DNA of 64,000 nt from positions 1,054,001 through 1,118,000 of the forward strand of contig NZ_CP018811.1 in the NCBI RefSeq assembly GCF_001922345.1, written 5' to 3'. Position numbers and translations under genes: made by a program. This document shows, in pieces, positions 34,325 through 43,456 of this stretch. The number at the start of each line of letters is the position of its first letter. Position 1 is the stretch's first letter. The notes below the pieces were generated by a model. That model was not told where the DNA came from, ran no database searches, and saw only the letters and a list, made by a program, of their open reading frames with translations. Source of the stretch: Paraburkholderia sp. SOS3. GTDB lineage: Bacteria; Pseudomonadota; Gammaproteobacteria; Burkholderiales; Burkholderiaceae.

Positions 34325-34717
34325 TTACTCAATTCGCTCGACAAACTGCGCCCTGTCGAATGGCGCCTCGTATGGCTGCGGCCAGTACTCAAGCACGTGA
34401 GCGATCTTTCCGCTTTTGACCGTAAAGAACGAGATCGCTCTTGCATCCGAGGTGCCATCCGTGACGGATACGTCTGAAACAACCTCATTCCCGGCAGCGA
34501 CGATACGATTGATCGTGAAGACCCACTTACCTTGCGCCGGATACGCCGTGTTAAGTCCGGCGAAATTTGCAGTACCCCGGATCCGCTCGTTCGACTGGGG
34601 CCAGTCGAGAACAAAATCGTGCGCAAGAACAGCGGCGACAGCATGAAAATCGTTTGTAGCCATGAGGTGCCAAAACGCCTGAACCACATCGAGCGCGGTC
34701 TCGGGGAGGGCAGTCAT
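34325..34717 (-). CDS. NTF2-like (SnoaL-like) protein
   Basis: A 130-residue small alpha-plus-beta barrel protein. ALDVVQAFWHLMATNDFHAVAAVLAHDFVLDWPQSNERI is the helical opening plus first strand. RIVAAGNEVVSDVSVTDG and ISFFTVKSGKIAHVLEYWPQPYEAP are typical of nuclear-transport-factor-2-like family proteins, including limonene-epoxide-hydrolase and steroid-isomerase relatives. Start ATG 34717. Alone on its strand. Function not determinable. Confidence 0.85.
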   Translation of the reverse strand: MTALPETALDVVQAFWHLMATNDFHAVAAVLAHDFVLDWPQSNERIRGTANFAGLNTAYPAQGKWVFTINRIVAAGNEVVSDVSVTDGTSDARAISFFTVKSGKIAHVLEYWPQPYEAPFDRAQFVERIE

Positions 34718-35256
34718 AATCGTAGATGTGTCGTGTGCACGTAGTGAAAAATTGGTTACGGCGGATTGTCAACCGTCCAGCTCTCAACGTCGACTACCTC
34801 TTCACGGCCGAACTCGGGAATCCATCGTGCAGGGATGCATACCGCATTGCTCTGGTCGGCGAATTTCCGCAGCCGACCCGAAGCGGACCACCAAAATGCC
34901 GGAGCGCACGACCGCAAACCATCTCGCAGCGGTCGTTCTCATGCGAGCGCAAACAAGCGAGGCTTCTGTCGACGCTCCGACATTGGCTGGCGCCTGTTTT
35001 TCAAGGCTTCGTTTGATGATCGCCCGACGCTCGCGTGGCCCCGCGGCTAACAGGGCGCCGACGCAGTACGGTCGATTTTGATGTGAAGCGTGCACAAAGC
35101 CTTTGGCCTAGTTATTTCGCAGGATCTTGGACCTTTTGCCCGGGTTCTCCGAATAGTAACTTCGCGTTATGTCATGGATTCGCAGGAACCCGAATCACCC
35201 AACCTGTGCCCGTGACGCAAGAGATATCATTTATGGCCAAACGGCAAAGGATGCAG
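34718..35256. other. gap with no recognised gene
   Basis: Divergent region between the NTF2-like gene and a CMD-family gene. Frames of about 95-117 codons exist on the plus and minus strands but look like translated GC-rich filler. The short string CCCGAAGCGGACC near 34877 also occurs near 4870, suggesting small dispersed repeats. Confidence 0.45.
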
Positions 35257-35703
35257 ATGACCCGCTTGAAATGGAACGAAATTGCTCCGGACGGCGCGAA
35301 GGCCCTTTTCGGTGTCCATCAATATGTGACCAAGAGCACCAACCTGCCGGAGGAACTGATTCATCTCGTGTTCCTTCGAGTTTCTCAAATCAACGGATGC
35401 GCCCATTGCATCGACATGCACAGTCGCGATCTGAGGAAGACCATGTCCATCGACAAGATCACGCTGATACCGGTGTGGGACGAGGTCCCGCACCTGTTTT
35501 CCGAACAGGAGCGCGCTGCCTTGGCGTGGGCTGAGGAGGTGACTCGCGTCAGCGAAACACATGCTTCGGATGACGCCTACGCGGCAGCCTCGGCAATGTT
35601 CGCGCCGAAGGACCTCGTCGACCTTACGATAACGATTGCCGCGATGAATGCTTTCAACCGTCTCGGCGCCCCATTCCGACTTCCGGTCGCCGCGAAGGCC
35701 TGA
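35257..35703 (+). CDS. carboxymuconolactone-decarboxylase family protein (AhpD-like)
   Basis: A 148-residue AhpD-fold protein. The redox motif is intact: NG-C48-AH-C51-IDM-H55-SRDL. TRLKWNEIAPDGAKALFGVHQYV and PKDLVDLTITIAAMNAFNRL match the common alkylhydroperoxidase-domain family. Three ATGs compete (35233, 35251, 35257). I prefer 35257 because relatives begin with MTR and AAAGG lies 6 bp upstream. Monocistronic. A thiol-based peroxidase or peroxidase-recycling role is likely. Confidence 0.88.
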   Translation: MTRLKWNEIAPDGAKALFGVHQYVTKSTNLPEELIHLVFLRVSQINGCAHCIDMHSRDLRKTMSIDKITLIPVWDEVPHLFSEQERAALAWAEEVTRVSETHASDDAYAAASAMFAPKDLVDLTITIAAMNAFNRLGAPFRLPVAAKA

Positions 35704-36062
35704 GCTCACGGGCGGCCTCCAAGCCGAGGGCGACTAAGCGAAAGCAGGTATTCGCCAGTTTTCAGTCGCGCAATCACAAACGGCCTGACAGCAACGTCGC
35801 GTGTCTGCCCTGGAGAAGCTCAGCGAGCTACGTGCGTTGCATGTTTGGCAGAATTTCGCCGCCCCGTCTTGGCGAACGATAGTACATGTATGGCGCGCCT
35901 TGGCGCTTCGGGACTGCAATCTCTGCAACATTTTCTCGCATCGTCGAGATACCTTATCGCCGCGAATCTGCAAGTAGACAGATGGAAGGTGTACGCGGCC
36001 TATGCGTACTATGTCGCACCATAGTGCAGTCAGGCGCGGCCGCCCGTACGGATCACCACGCT
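35704..36062. other. gap with no recognised gene
   Basis: Between the CMD gene and the decayed NmrA gene. A long minus-strand frame passes through but its protein is arginine-rich and unlike any family here. No promoter-like or repeated element stood out. Confidence 0.45.
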
Positions 36063-36788
36063 TCACGCCGTGGCGGGCGACGCAAGGCGCGTGCGGTCCA
36101 GCCAGTCGCCGAGACTCGTGCGGCCGTGCCGCGCTGCACGGATTGGCACCAGCGAACGCTCGTCCATCACACCGCCGAAGTAGGTGGCTTTGTCGTCTGG
36201 TATAACCGGGCGGCCATCGCGCACGGCCCGCAGATAGTTGCCGATAAACGCATGCATCGCACACTGCTCGGGACCGGCAATGTCCACGATGATGGCCGTT
36301 ACATCGTCCGCGGCGATGGGCTGGAACTGGTGCGGTGACAGCGGCGTCGTGCCGTCCATCGTGCTCAGATCGGCGATGGTGCCGGGGAACTCGAAGAACT
36401 GCATGGCGCGCACGACCGAATACGCCCCCCGATTGCGCGACCAAGCTTTCCTGCACGCACTTCGCCGCAAAATACGTATTGCCCTCCATCCGATCCACGC
36501 CGACAATCGACAGCACCACATGGTGCCGCACGCCTGCATCGCGCTCGGCCTGAAGAGATTGCGCGTGGCGTCGCGAAAGAAGGCCGCGACGGTTCGCGGG
36601 CCATGGCCCGGCGGGTTGGTCACGATGATTACCTGCGCACCGCGCTGCGCGCCCTCCAGGCACGCACCCGCGATGGCGTTGACGCCCGTGCCCGGCGATG
36701 CAGCAACGGCATCATGACCCTTCTCGCGCAGCAAGGCCACGGCCTTCACACCGATCAACCCGGTCCCTCCGATGACGACAATCTTCAT
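36063..36788 (-). pseudogene. NmrA-like/SDR reductase with two compensating frameshifts
   Basis: The start MKIVVIGGTGLIGVKAVALL (ATG 36788) and end MQFFEFPGTIADLS through HGRTSLGDWLDRT belong to an NmrA-like reductase in one frame. The middle conserved part, AERDAGVRHHVVLSIVGVDRM and FAAKCVQESLVAQSGG, lies in a second frame. The shifts map near 36552-36556 and to a run of six C at 36425-36430. There also seems to be an in-frame loss before VDIAGPEQ. The open frame therefore hides about 43 wrong residues in the core. Likely a pseudogene; a sequencing error in the C-run is possible. Confidence 0.75.
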
Positions 36789-36866
36789 GACACACCTCGT
36801 TCGGTTCGTGAAAGTGAAGTCATTGTGTGACAATCATGTCTTAGCCAGAATGGACAGGAAACGTCG

Positions 36867-38357
36867 ATGGGACTAGTCCAGGAATTATCGATATCGAACC
36901 GGAAATACGCGCTGAAGATCGATATCGACCGGCGCCATGCGCTGCCGGTCTACTTGCAGATCTGCGAGCGCTTCAAGGCCGCGATCGCGGCGGGACACCT
37001 GAAGCCGGGCGACCGCGTGCCCGCGCTACGCGGTCTGGCCACGCAACTAAACACGGCGCGCGGCACGGTGGAAATGGCCTATGAAATTCTCGTCGACGAG
37101 GGTTATCTGCAGATGCGCGGCGCGGCGGGCACCTTCGTATCGTCGTCCTTGCCGGCGTCGGTGCTGAAGCCGGCTGCGCGCCGGGGACGCGAGCACACTG
37201 GCATGCCGCGCCCTAAACCGGCGCCCGCAGCCGGGCCCGGTCACGAAGCACGGCCACTGCGTCCCGGCCTGCCCGCGCTCGATGCGTTTCCGCGCAAGGT
37301 GTGGAGCCGCATCATCGCGCATCGCGCACGCAGCGTGGACTTTGCTTCGCTCACGTATCCGGACCCGGCGGGCTTTGGGCCGCTGCGCGAGCGCATCGCG
37401 ACGTATCTGGGCCTTTCGCGCGGCGTAGAGTGCACGCCGGAACAGGTCTTCGTGACCAGCGGCTACCGTGCGTCGCTCGAACTCATTTTGCGCAGTCTCG
37501 CCAAACCGGACGACAGCGCATGGTTCGAGGAACCGGGGTATTTTCTGGCCCGTGATTTTCTCAATGAGGCGAGGCTCAAGCTGGTGCCCGTTCCGGTGGA
37601 TCACGACGGGATCGATGTCGATGCCGGGCAGGCGTTGGCTCCGGACGCGCGCTTCGCGATCGTGACGCCTTCGCATCAAAGCCCGCTCGGCGCGACGCTT
37701 TCGCTGGCGCGGCGCATGAAGCTGCTCGAATGGGCGGGACGGGCGGGCAGCTGGATCGTCGAAGACGACTACGACAGCGAGTTTCGCTACGCCGGACGGC
37801 CGTTGCCGGCGCTCAAGAGCCTGGACGTGGACGATCGCGTGATCTATTGCGGAACGTTCAGCAAGGTGTTGTTTCCCGGTTTGCGGCTGTCCTACGTAGT
37901 GGCGCCCGAACGGGCCATGGCCCGCTTCGCGCAGCTCACGACCAGTATGAACGCCGGGCCGCCTTATCTGTTGCAGGCGGCAGTCGCGGACTTCATCGCG
38001 CAAGGGCATTTCGCGCGGCATCTGAAGCGCATGCGCGCGCTCTACGCGGAGCGCCGCGAGGTCTGCGCAAGGGCGCTGGAGAAGGCTTTCGGCGCAAAGG
38101 CGCGTATCGAGCGGCCCGCAGGCGGTATGCATCTCGTGATGCTGTTCAACAGCGGCGACATCGGTCCCGTCGATGATCTAGCCATCGTCGCGCGCGCTCA
38201 GGAAGCGGGGCTGGCGGTGAGCGCGCTGTCGTCGTGGCATATCGGTGCGCGCACGAAACGTACGCTGCGAGGAGTAGTGCTGGGCTTCGCGAATATCGTC
38301 GACGAAGCGGAAGCGGCGCGCCTTGCACGCATGCTGCGACGCGCGTATGCCGGTTGA
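36867..38357 (+). CDS. MocR/PdxR-type regulator (GntR HTH plus aminotransferase fold)
   Basis: A 496-residue regulator. Residues about 25-95 are a GntR winged helix (LPVYLQICERFKAAIAAGHL, VPALRGLATQLNTARGTVEMAYEIL). After a Pro/Ala linker, residues 140-490 form a class-I aminotransferase-like domain with DDYDSEFRY and the PLP-binding lysine in YCGTFSKVLFPGLRLSY. MocR proteins sense PLP or amino-acid adducts. Divergent from the broken NmrA gene and convergent with a flavodoxin-fold reductase. Target unknown. Confidence 0.92.
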   Translation: MGLVQELSISNRKYALKIDIDRRHALPVYLQICERFKAAIAAGHLKPGDRVPALRGLATQLNTARGTVEMAYEILVDEGYLQMRGAAGTFVSSSLPASVLKPAARRGREHTGMPRPKPAPAAGPGHEARPLRPGLPALDAFPRKVWSRIIAHRARSVDFASLTYPDPAGFGPLRERIATYLGLSRGVECTPEQVFVTSGYRASLELILRSLAKPDDSAWFEEPGYFLARDFLNEARLKLVPVPVDHDGIDVDAGQALAPDARFAIVTPSHQSPLGATLSLARRMKLLEWAGRAGSWIVEDDYDSEFRYAGRPLPALKSLDVDDRVIYCGTFSKVLFPGLRLSYVVAPERAMARFAQLTTSMNAGPPYLLQAAVADFIAQGHFARHLKRMRALYAERREVCARALEKAFGAKARIERPAGGMHLVMLFNSGDIGPVDDLAIVARAQEAGLAVSALSSWHIGARTKRTLRGVVLGFANIVDEAEAARLARMLRRAYAG

Positions 38358-38367
38358 GGCACGCAAG

Positions 38368-38988
38368 CTACCGAACAAAGGCGCCGTTATCGGACGCAAA
38401 CAGGGTGTGTTGCGCGAGTTCGTCGCGTGCGGCCTTCACTGCTTTGGTCACGGCTTCGCCGCCGCGCACGAGACCTTGCAGCAGCAGGAAGTGCACGCTC
38501 TTCACGCCGATGCAATCCAACGCATAGCGCAGATAGGGCGTAAGGAAATCCTGTTGCAACGCATGCTCGCCGGTATGATGACCGCCCGAGCCGACGATCA
38601 CGAAGGCTGGCCGGTCGCGCATGAGCCCGAGTTTGCCTTCCGGCGTGGACGCGAAGGTGCGATGAATGCGCAGCACGTAATCGATCCACAGCTTGAGCGC
38701 GGCGGGCACCGTAAAGTTGTGCATCGGCGTGTTGACGATGAGCACGTCGGTCGTCTCGATCTCGCGTATGAGCTTCTCGGAGACGTCGAAGTGGCGCATA
38801 TCTGGCTCGCGCGACGTAATTGCTCGCGCGTAGTCGCCCGTGAGCGGCGGCAGTGGCTCTGCGGCGAGGTCGCGCTCGGTGATCTTCACGTGCGCACGCC
38901 TCTCCAGCGAACGGATCATCTCCAGGGCCAGCCGGTAGCCGTGGCTCGCCTTACTGTGGGGGCTCGCGTTGATGAACAGCACATTCAT
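38368..38988 (-). CDS. FMN-dependent NADH-azoreductase (AzoR-like)
   Basis: A 206-residue flavodoxin-fold flavoprotein. The FMN phosphate loop is FINASPHSKASHGYRLAL, followed by TPMHNFTVPAALKLWIDYVLR and VIVGSGGHHT, as in AzoR/NQO-type reductases that reduce quinones and azo dyes with NADH. Start ATG 38988 overlaps the stop of the upstream GNAT gene by 4 bp, so the two are translationally coupled. Convergent with the MocR gene 10 bp away. Cytosolic detoxification enzyme. Confidence 0.9.
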   Translation of the reverse strand: MNVLFINASPHSKASHGYRLALEMIRSLERRAHVKITERDLAAEPLPPLTGDYARAITSREPDMRHFDVSEKLIREIETTDVLIVNTPMHNFTVPAALKLWIDYVLRIHRTFASTPEGKLGLMRDRPAFVIVGSGGHHTGEHALQQDFLTPYLRYALDCIGVKSVHFLLLQGLVRGGEAVTKAVKAARDELAQHTLFASDNGAFVR

Positions 38989-39449
38989 CGCGCGGCCTCC
39001 TCGTGAGCGGCCTGCAGCGGCTCGACGAAACGCATGCCTCGCGCGAGCAGACCGTTGCGGAAGTAAAAACGCTGCGCGAGCGCCATGTGCAGGCCGGTAT
39101 CGAGCACAAGCTGCGCGCAGTCCGAGCGTCGGGCAATGTCGCGCATCTCCTCGATCAAGCGCGCGCCGATGCCGCTGCGTTGCAGCCGCGCGGTGACGAC
39201 AAGGTCATCGACATAAAGGAAGCGGCCGTACAGCGTATTCGTTTGCACGCGATAGCCGGCCAGACCGAGAATCACGCCGTTCGCATCGCAGGCGGCGAGC
39301 AGGCGGTAGCGCTCTTCGAACTGCGCCCGCATGCGCGTGCCGAAAGCAGCGGCGTCCGTCAAATGCGGGCGCAGTTCCTTCATGATCGGAAAGGCGCGGG
39401 TCCATTCTTCGGGTGAATCGAGATGCCGGAAATCGATTGTCGTGTCCAT
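38985..39449 (-). CDS. GNAT N-acetyltransferase
   Basis: A 154-residue acetyltransferase. FRHLDSPEEWTRAFPIMKELRPHL starts the domain. LYVDDLVVTARLQRSGIGARLIEEM carries the acetyl-CoA loop (R-x-x-G-x-G/A) and FYFRNGLLARGMRFVEPL is the final strand. Start MDTTIDF at 39449; the frame is open to 39524. Translationally coupled to the azoreductase gene downstream by a 4-bp overlap. It resembles acetyltransferases found beside regulators of stress genes. Substrate unknown. Confidence 0.88.
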   Translation of the reverse strand: MDTTIDFRHLDSPEEWTRAFPIMKELRPHLTDAAAFGTRMRAQFEERYRLLAACDANGVILGLAGYRVQTNTLYGRFLYVDDLVVTARLQRSGIGARLIEEMRDIARRSDCAQLVLDTGLHMALAQRFYFRNGLLARGMRFVEPLQAAHEEAAR

Positions 39450-39499
39450 GCGGGTTCTCCACGTTGCATGGTTTACACGATACCGATTCGATGACTCAG

Positions 39500-39763
39500 T
39501 CAGAAGGGCCAAAAATCGCGCCAAGCACTAGGCCATCTTGAGCGGCGAGACGTCGACGCTGACGCCGAGACCGCCGCCGCTTCGTCGTGCGAAGCTCGCG
39601 CAGCAAAGCCTTCCAGCAACTCCTGCAGCGCATACATCTCCTCTGCCTCGTTGCGAGGGATAAATGCAACTGCAGGGCTATTGCGTGGAATATTGACGAC
39701 GAGCTTTTCGGCCTCAAGGCGTCGTAGCGCCTCTCGCACTGAATCGTTGACGGAGCGATCCAC
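39500..39763 (-). pseudogene. GntR/FCD regulator fragment
   Basis: The minus frame reads SVREALRRLEAEKLVVNIPRN, then AVAFIPRNEAEEMYALQELLEG. This is the second half of a GntR winged helix and the first helix of an FCD domain. The helix-turn-helix start and most of the FCD domain are missing, and after ASHDEAAA the sequence loses similarity. A truncated dead gene. Confidence 0.7.
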
Positions 39764-39960
39764 GTCGTGCTACGCCAAACCTATCCGACTTCGGGCCGTT
39801 TTTGTCGCGATTCTCAATGGTGAACGTCGATGTTCCGAACCGACACAAGTATTCGTCTTGTCCGTCGCTAACGGGTCTCATGCCGTCGCCATGTTCGGCG
39901 TTTTGATCGCAGAGGATGACGAACGTATCCCTCGCTGTGGTAACAAAACGCCGTCACGCG

Positions 39961-41796
39961 TCATACCAATTCGACGTTGTACCTTTCGAGCCAGTCCGAC
40001 ATCGCCAGCGCATGGTCGATGTCCCATCGGTCGTGGCCGATGCTGACGTCGCGCAGCGGTTGGCCAATCAATTTTCGGATCGCGTCTACATTGAACGTCC
40101 GCGTCGTGCGTGGCGAGGGCTTCGAGATTACGTTGCTTATGCCATCACGCAACGCTTGCTCATACGCGGGGTCTTGGGTCGCCGGATACGGGCTTTTCAC
40201 ACGTTTGAGAATCGCTTCAGGTACGACATCGGCCGCTGCTGCGCGCAACAGACTCTTCTCCCGTCCATCGAACGTCTTCATGCTCCACGGCGTGTTGAAC
40301 ACGTACTGCATCAGTTCGTGGTCACAGAATGGCACGCGCACTTCGAGACCTGCAGCCATGCTCATTCTGTCCTTCCGGTCCAGCAGGATTGGTAGCCAGT
40401 TGACGAGATGGAGGTGGCAAATCTCGCGCATCCGCTTCTCCATGCCGCTCTGGCCGATATGCGGTACCGCCGCGAGCGCCTGGGCATAACAGTCAGCCTC
40501 ATATTCCTTCAGGCGAAGATCCTTGGCGAGGTCAGGCGACAACAGCGTGTCGAGTTTGAATGGCGCAATGTTCATCCAGGGGAACGTGTTCAGATTGACG
40601 CTTTCGGGCGTATGGAACCATTTATACCCACCGAACACTTCGTCGGCTGCCTCGCCCGACAAGGCGACTGTCGAATTCTCGCGTACGGCCTGGAAGAGCA
40701 GATAGAGCGATGGGAACATATCGCCCCAAGCGAACCATGCCGAGTCGAGCGCATCGACAACCGCGCGCCGCACCTGCACACCCGCGAGCTCGCGATTGTT
40801 CAACAACACTTCCTTGTGCCGGGTCTTCACCTGTTTGACGAACTCGCGAACGAACGGCGTATCGGCCGTGTCGCGTATTGGGTCCTTGACGAACTCCTTG
40901 CCGAAATCCGCGAAGTCCACAGAATAAGAATGCACCGGATTGCCGCTGCGTTCCCGAATGATCCGGTCGGCCATCGCTGTGACAAGCGACGAATCGAGGC
41001 CGCCCGAAAGCAGGCTGCAAATCGGCACATCGGCAACGGTTTGCTGACGCATGATGCGGTCCAGATGTCCACGAATTGTTTCGATCGTGACCTCCAGCGA
41101 ATCGGTATGCTCACGGCCCTCGAGCTTCCAGTAGCATCGTTGCGTGAGACCATCGCGCGAGACACGCAGCACATGCCCAGGCTTCACTTCACGCATGCCC
41201 TCGTATATCGCTTCTCCCGGCATGCGGAACACGCTCATTGCCTGCCGCAGTCCATCCATCCCCACCCGGGGGGCGACGTCCGGGTGAGCCAGAATTGCTT
41301 TAGGCTCGGAACCAAACAGCACGCCGCAGCCGAACGGCTGATAGAACAGCGGCTTCACGCCCACACGGTCGCGTACCAGCAACAACTGTTCTTTACGCGC
41401 GTCCCAGATCGCGAACGCGTAAATACCGACCAGATGATCAACGAACGATTCACCCCATTCAAGGTAGCTGCGCAGCACGACCTCGGTATCGCTTCGCGTC
41501 CCGAAGCAATGGCCCCGCTTCACCAGCTCATTGCGAAGTTCGACGAAGTTGTAGACCTCACCGCTGTAGGTCAGGCATGCAATCGTTTTACCGTCTTCCG
41601 CCGCATACATGGGTTGTGCGCCGCCCTCGATGTCGATGACCGATAGCCTGCGGTGACCCAGTGCCGCATGGCGGTCGATCCAGACGCCCTGCGCGTCAGG
41701 TCCGCGCAAGGCCATCGTGCGCGTCATTGCTTCAACGACCGACTTCTGCGCGCCCAGATCGCGTTCGAAATCCACCCAGCCCGCAATACCACACAT
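39961..41796 (-). CDS. asnB: glutamine-hydrolysing asparagine synthetase
   Basis: A 611-residue enzyme converting aspartate, ATP and glutamine to asparagine. The start at 41796 places the nucleophile cysteine second (MCGIAGWVDF), as the glutaminase mechanism needs. The preceding in-frame codons to 41814 are not used; AGGAG lies upstream. The synthetase half has the pyrophosphate loop SLLSGGLDSSLVTAM, with SGEAADEVFGGYKWF and a C-terminal RVKSPYPATQ. Length is typical. It is followed upstream by a broken Asp/Asn beta-hydroxylase gene on the same strand, which may once have used its product. It could serve primary metabolism or a peptide pathway. Confidence 0.92.
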   Translation of the reverse strand: MCGIAGWVDFERDLGAQKSVVEAMTRTMALRGPDAQGVWIDRHAALGHRRLSVIDIEGGAQPMYAAEDGKTIACLTYSGEVYNFVELRNELVKRGHCFGTRSDTEVVLRSYLEWGESFVDHLVGIYAFAIWDARKEQLLLVRDRVGVKPLFYQPFGCGVLFGSEPKAILAHPDVAPRVGMDGLRQAMSVFRMPGEAIYEGMREVKPGHVLRVSRDGLTQRCYWKLEGREHTDSLEVTIETIRGHLDRIMRQQTVADVPICSLLSGGLDSSLVTAMADRIIRERSGNPVHSYSVDFADFGKEFVKDPIRDTADTPFVREFVKQVKTRHKEVLLNNRELAGVQVRRAVVDALDSAWFAWGDMFPSLYLLFQAVRENSTVALSGEAADEVFGGYKWFHTPESVNLNTFPWMNIAPFKLDTLLSPDLAKDLRLKEYEADCYAQALAAVPHIGQSGMEKRMREICHLHLVNWLPILLDRKDRMSMAAGLEVRVPFCDHELMQYVFNTPWSMKTFDGREKSLLRAAAADVVPEAILKRVKSPYPATQDPAYEQALRDGISNVISKPSPRTTRTFNVDAIRKLIGQPLRDVSIGHDRWDIDHALAMSDWLERYNVELV

Positions 41797-41960
41797 CATG
41801 CATCTCCTTTCCAATCTTAAAGATGTGACTATTTGAAATGCGGCTCGCCCGTCGTACCACTAAAATTGCGGCTTGCCGCCCCGTCAAATTGCTTCCGAGT
41901 GTTAGAGATAACACCCGGTCTGCCTGCCCACTCCGACGTCGAGATGGAAATGCGTATGCC

Positions 41961-42480
41961 CTACGTGAAGACGCTCGATAGTGCCGCGAGGTCGAAGGGC
42001 ATACCCGGCCGCTTGATGTCTGGCAGCAACACGACTCGATGCTTGTCGCTTTCATTCAACTGAATGCTCGAACGTGTCGTCCCACAAATGGAATTCTCCA
42101 TCGCGAAGGCATGATTCACTGCCGTCCACTGTTAGGAAAGCGGCCGGAGTGCCGTCGCTATGCATGGGCATGGTTAACACGAGATAGCCTCTCAATACGC
42201 CTCGGAATGGACCTCTATGAGGCGGAATAAATTCGCCGGGCCCAAGAACGGACAGCGATGCTGATATCACATCCGGAGACGTAGCGCGAATGCATACGAT
42301 AGGCACGCGTGATAAAAATGCGCCAGCCCTGCATCGGATTCCTTACGGAATAAGAATCGAATGTTCCCGGCATACTGGAAGACACGCCGGAGAGGCCAAA
42401 ATTTCTTGCCCGTTTGGAACATCTGAATTTACCGGCCCGCTGTGTACAGACTAAAGGATGGGGGCGCTCCATTCAGGCGA
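41961..42480 (-). pseudogene. Asp/Asn beta-hydroxylase (PF05118) with frameshifts
   Basis: The centre, SASLSVLGPGEFIPPHRGP through LWDDTFEHSVE (minus, 42306-42052), is an unmistakable aspartyl/asparaginyl beta-hydroxylase core with both iron-binding histidine segments (PPHRGP and DDTFEH). It stops in frame. One base off, the sequence continues NESDKHRVVLLPDIKRP to a stop at 41961, as expected for the C-terminus. The N-terminal portion (MQGWRIFITRAYRMHS) lies in yet another frame. At least two frameshifts inactivate it. Confidence 0.8.
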
Positions 42481-42778
42481 TACGAAGGGGCGATTTGGAT
42501 AACCTTATTCCCACCGAGTCACGAGCGTGATCGGCGTCGCGGCTTCCGCCAGCGATCTCACTTAGCGAAGATCGAAAGCATGAACCGGGAGCGACCGAGG
42601 TGGGAATGGTCCAGGACACAGGCAAATCGCCCTGTAAACGCGTTTTCGTCTCAACCGGAGACGAGATTGTTACGCGGTCAGGTAAGAGACTGTTGAGTCC
42701 TCGTGGCCCAGTTTCTGTCGATCCAGCGCATAGAATACGAGGAGCGTCTCGACGAGACCGCACAACGCGGAGAAGCCT
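42481..42778. other. gap with no recognised gene
   Basis: Between the decayed hydroxylase and the tautomerase gene. No feature recognised except a likely promoter zone before 42779. Confidence 0.4.
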
Positions 42779-43237
42779 ATGCCTGTCTATATTGTCTATG
42801 CCGCAGTCGATCGACTGTCACCCGGCGTGAAGGAGGTGGTTGCGCGTGCCATTACCGACGCTCACCGCGACCTCACCGGCACAAATAGCTTTCTCGCACA
42901 GATTCGCTTCCAGGAGCATGAAGCGGGCGACGTATTCCATGGAGGGGTACGTTCAACATCCGACAGCATCTTCGTGCATGGCCTGAACCGGCTTGGACGT
43001 GCGCCCGATGTGAAGCGCAGGCTGACGGAACGAATCGTCCGCGATGTTGCGATGGCTGTATCGATGCCGACCCGCGATGTCTGGGTTTACATTGATGAAC
43101 TGCCAGCGACCCAGATGGCCGAATACGGACATATCTTGCCGGAACCCGGAAAGGAAGCCGAGTGGCTTGATCGGCTGCCTGCTGCGGACCGAGACTACAT
43201 GGAAGCGTTCAGTGCGCGCGGGCGCGCTCGTAGCTGA
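42779..43237 (+). CDS. cis-3-chloroacrylic acid dehalogenase-like tautomerase
   Basis: A 152-residue protein of the tautomerase superfamily. After removal of Met the N-terminal proline is Pro1. It keeps every catalytic residue of cis-CaaD at the same number: P1, H28 (AITDAH), R70 and R73 (GLNRLGR), Y103 (WVY) and E114 (TQMAEYG). Long stretches match cis-CaaD from memory, for example FVHGL and the FQEHEAGDVFHGG region. cis-CaaD hydrolytically dehalogenates cis-3-chloroacrylate to malonate semialdehyde; relatives such as Cg10062 act on acetylene carboxylates. Substrate is therefore open. No partner gene nearby. Confidence 0.85.
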   Translation: MPVYIVYAAVDRLSPGVKEVVARAITDAHRDLTGTNSFLAQIRFQEHEAGDVFHGGVRSTSDSIFVHGLNRLGRAPDVKRRLTERIVRDVAMAVSMPTRDVWVYIDELPATQMAEYGHILPEPGKEAEWLDRLPAADRDYMEAFSARGRARS

Positions 43238-43456
43238 TCGTGCCGGGACGCTGGAGTGGCTCATGGTACGGGTCTCCGACATAGACGATCTGTGCGAGCA
43301 CGCAGATGAAGTCCTGGCCGCTGGTAGACGTCAACGATCGAAGTCTGGTTGCTCACGATTCATGTCGTTCTTGTCCAGCAGCGCATAGCGACGCGGCTGA
43401 TCGCCTCGCCGTTGAGTTCCGATATCACCCTGTGTGGCTATCCGGCGCATACAACG

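Noticed and set aside
35734..36663. 310-codon minus frame as a separate gene
   Set aside because: Only its middle matches a family, and that is the out-of-frame core of the NmrA pseudogene.
37047..38132. 361-codon minus frame opposite the MocR gene
   Set aside because: Shadow of a well-supported gene.
40408..41646. 412-codon plus-strand frame opposite asparagine synthetase
   Set aside because: Antisense shadow; the minus-strand enzyme is complete with all motifs.
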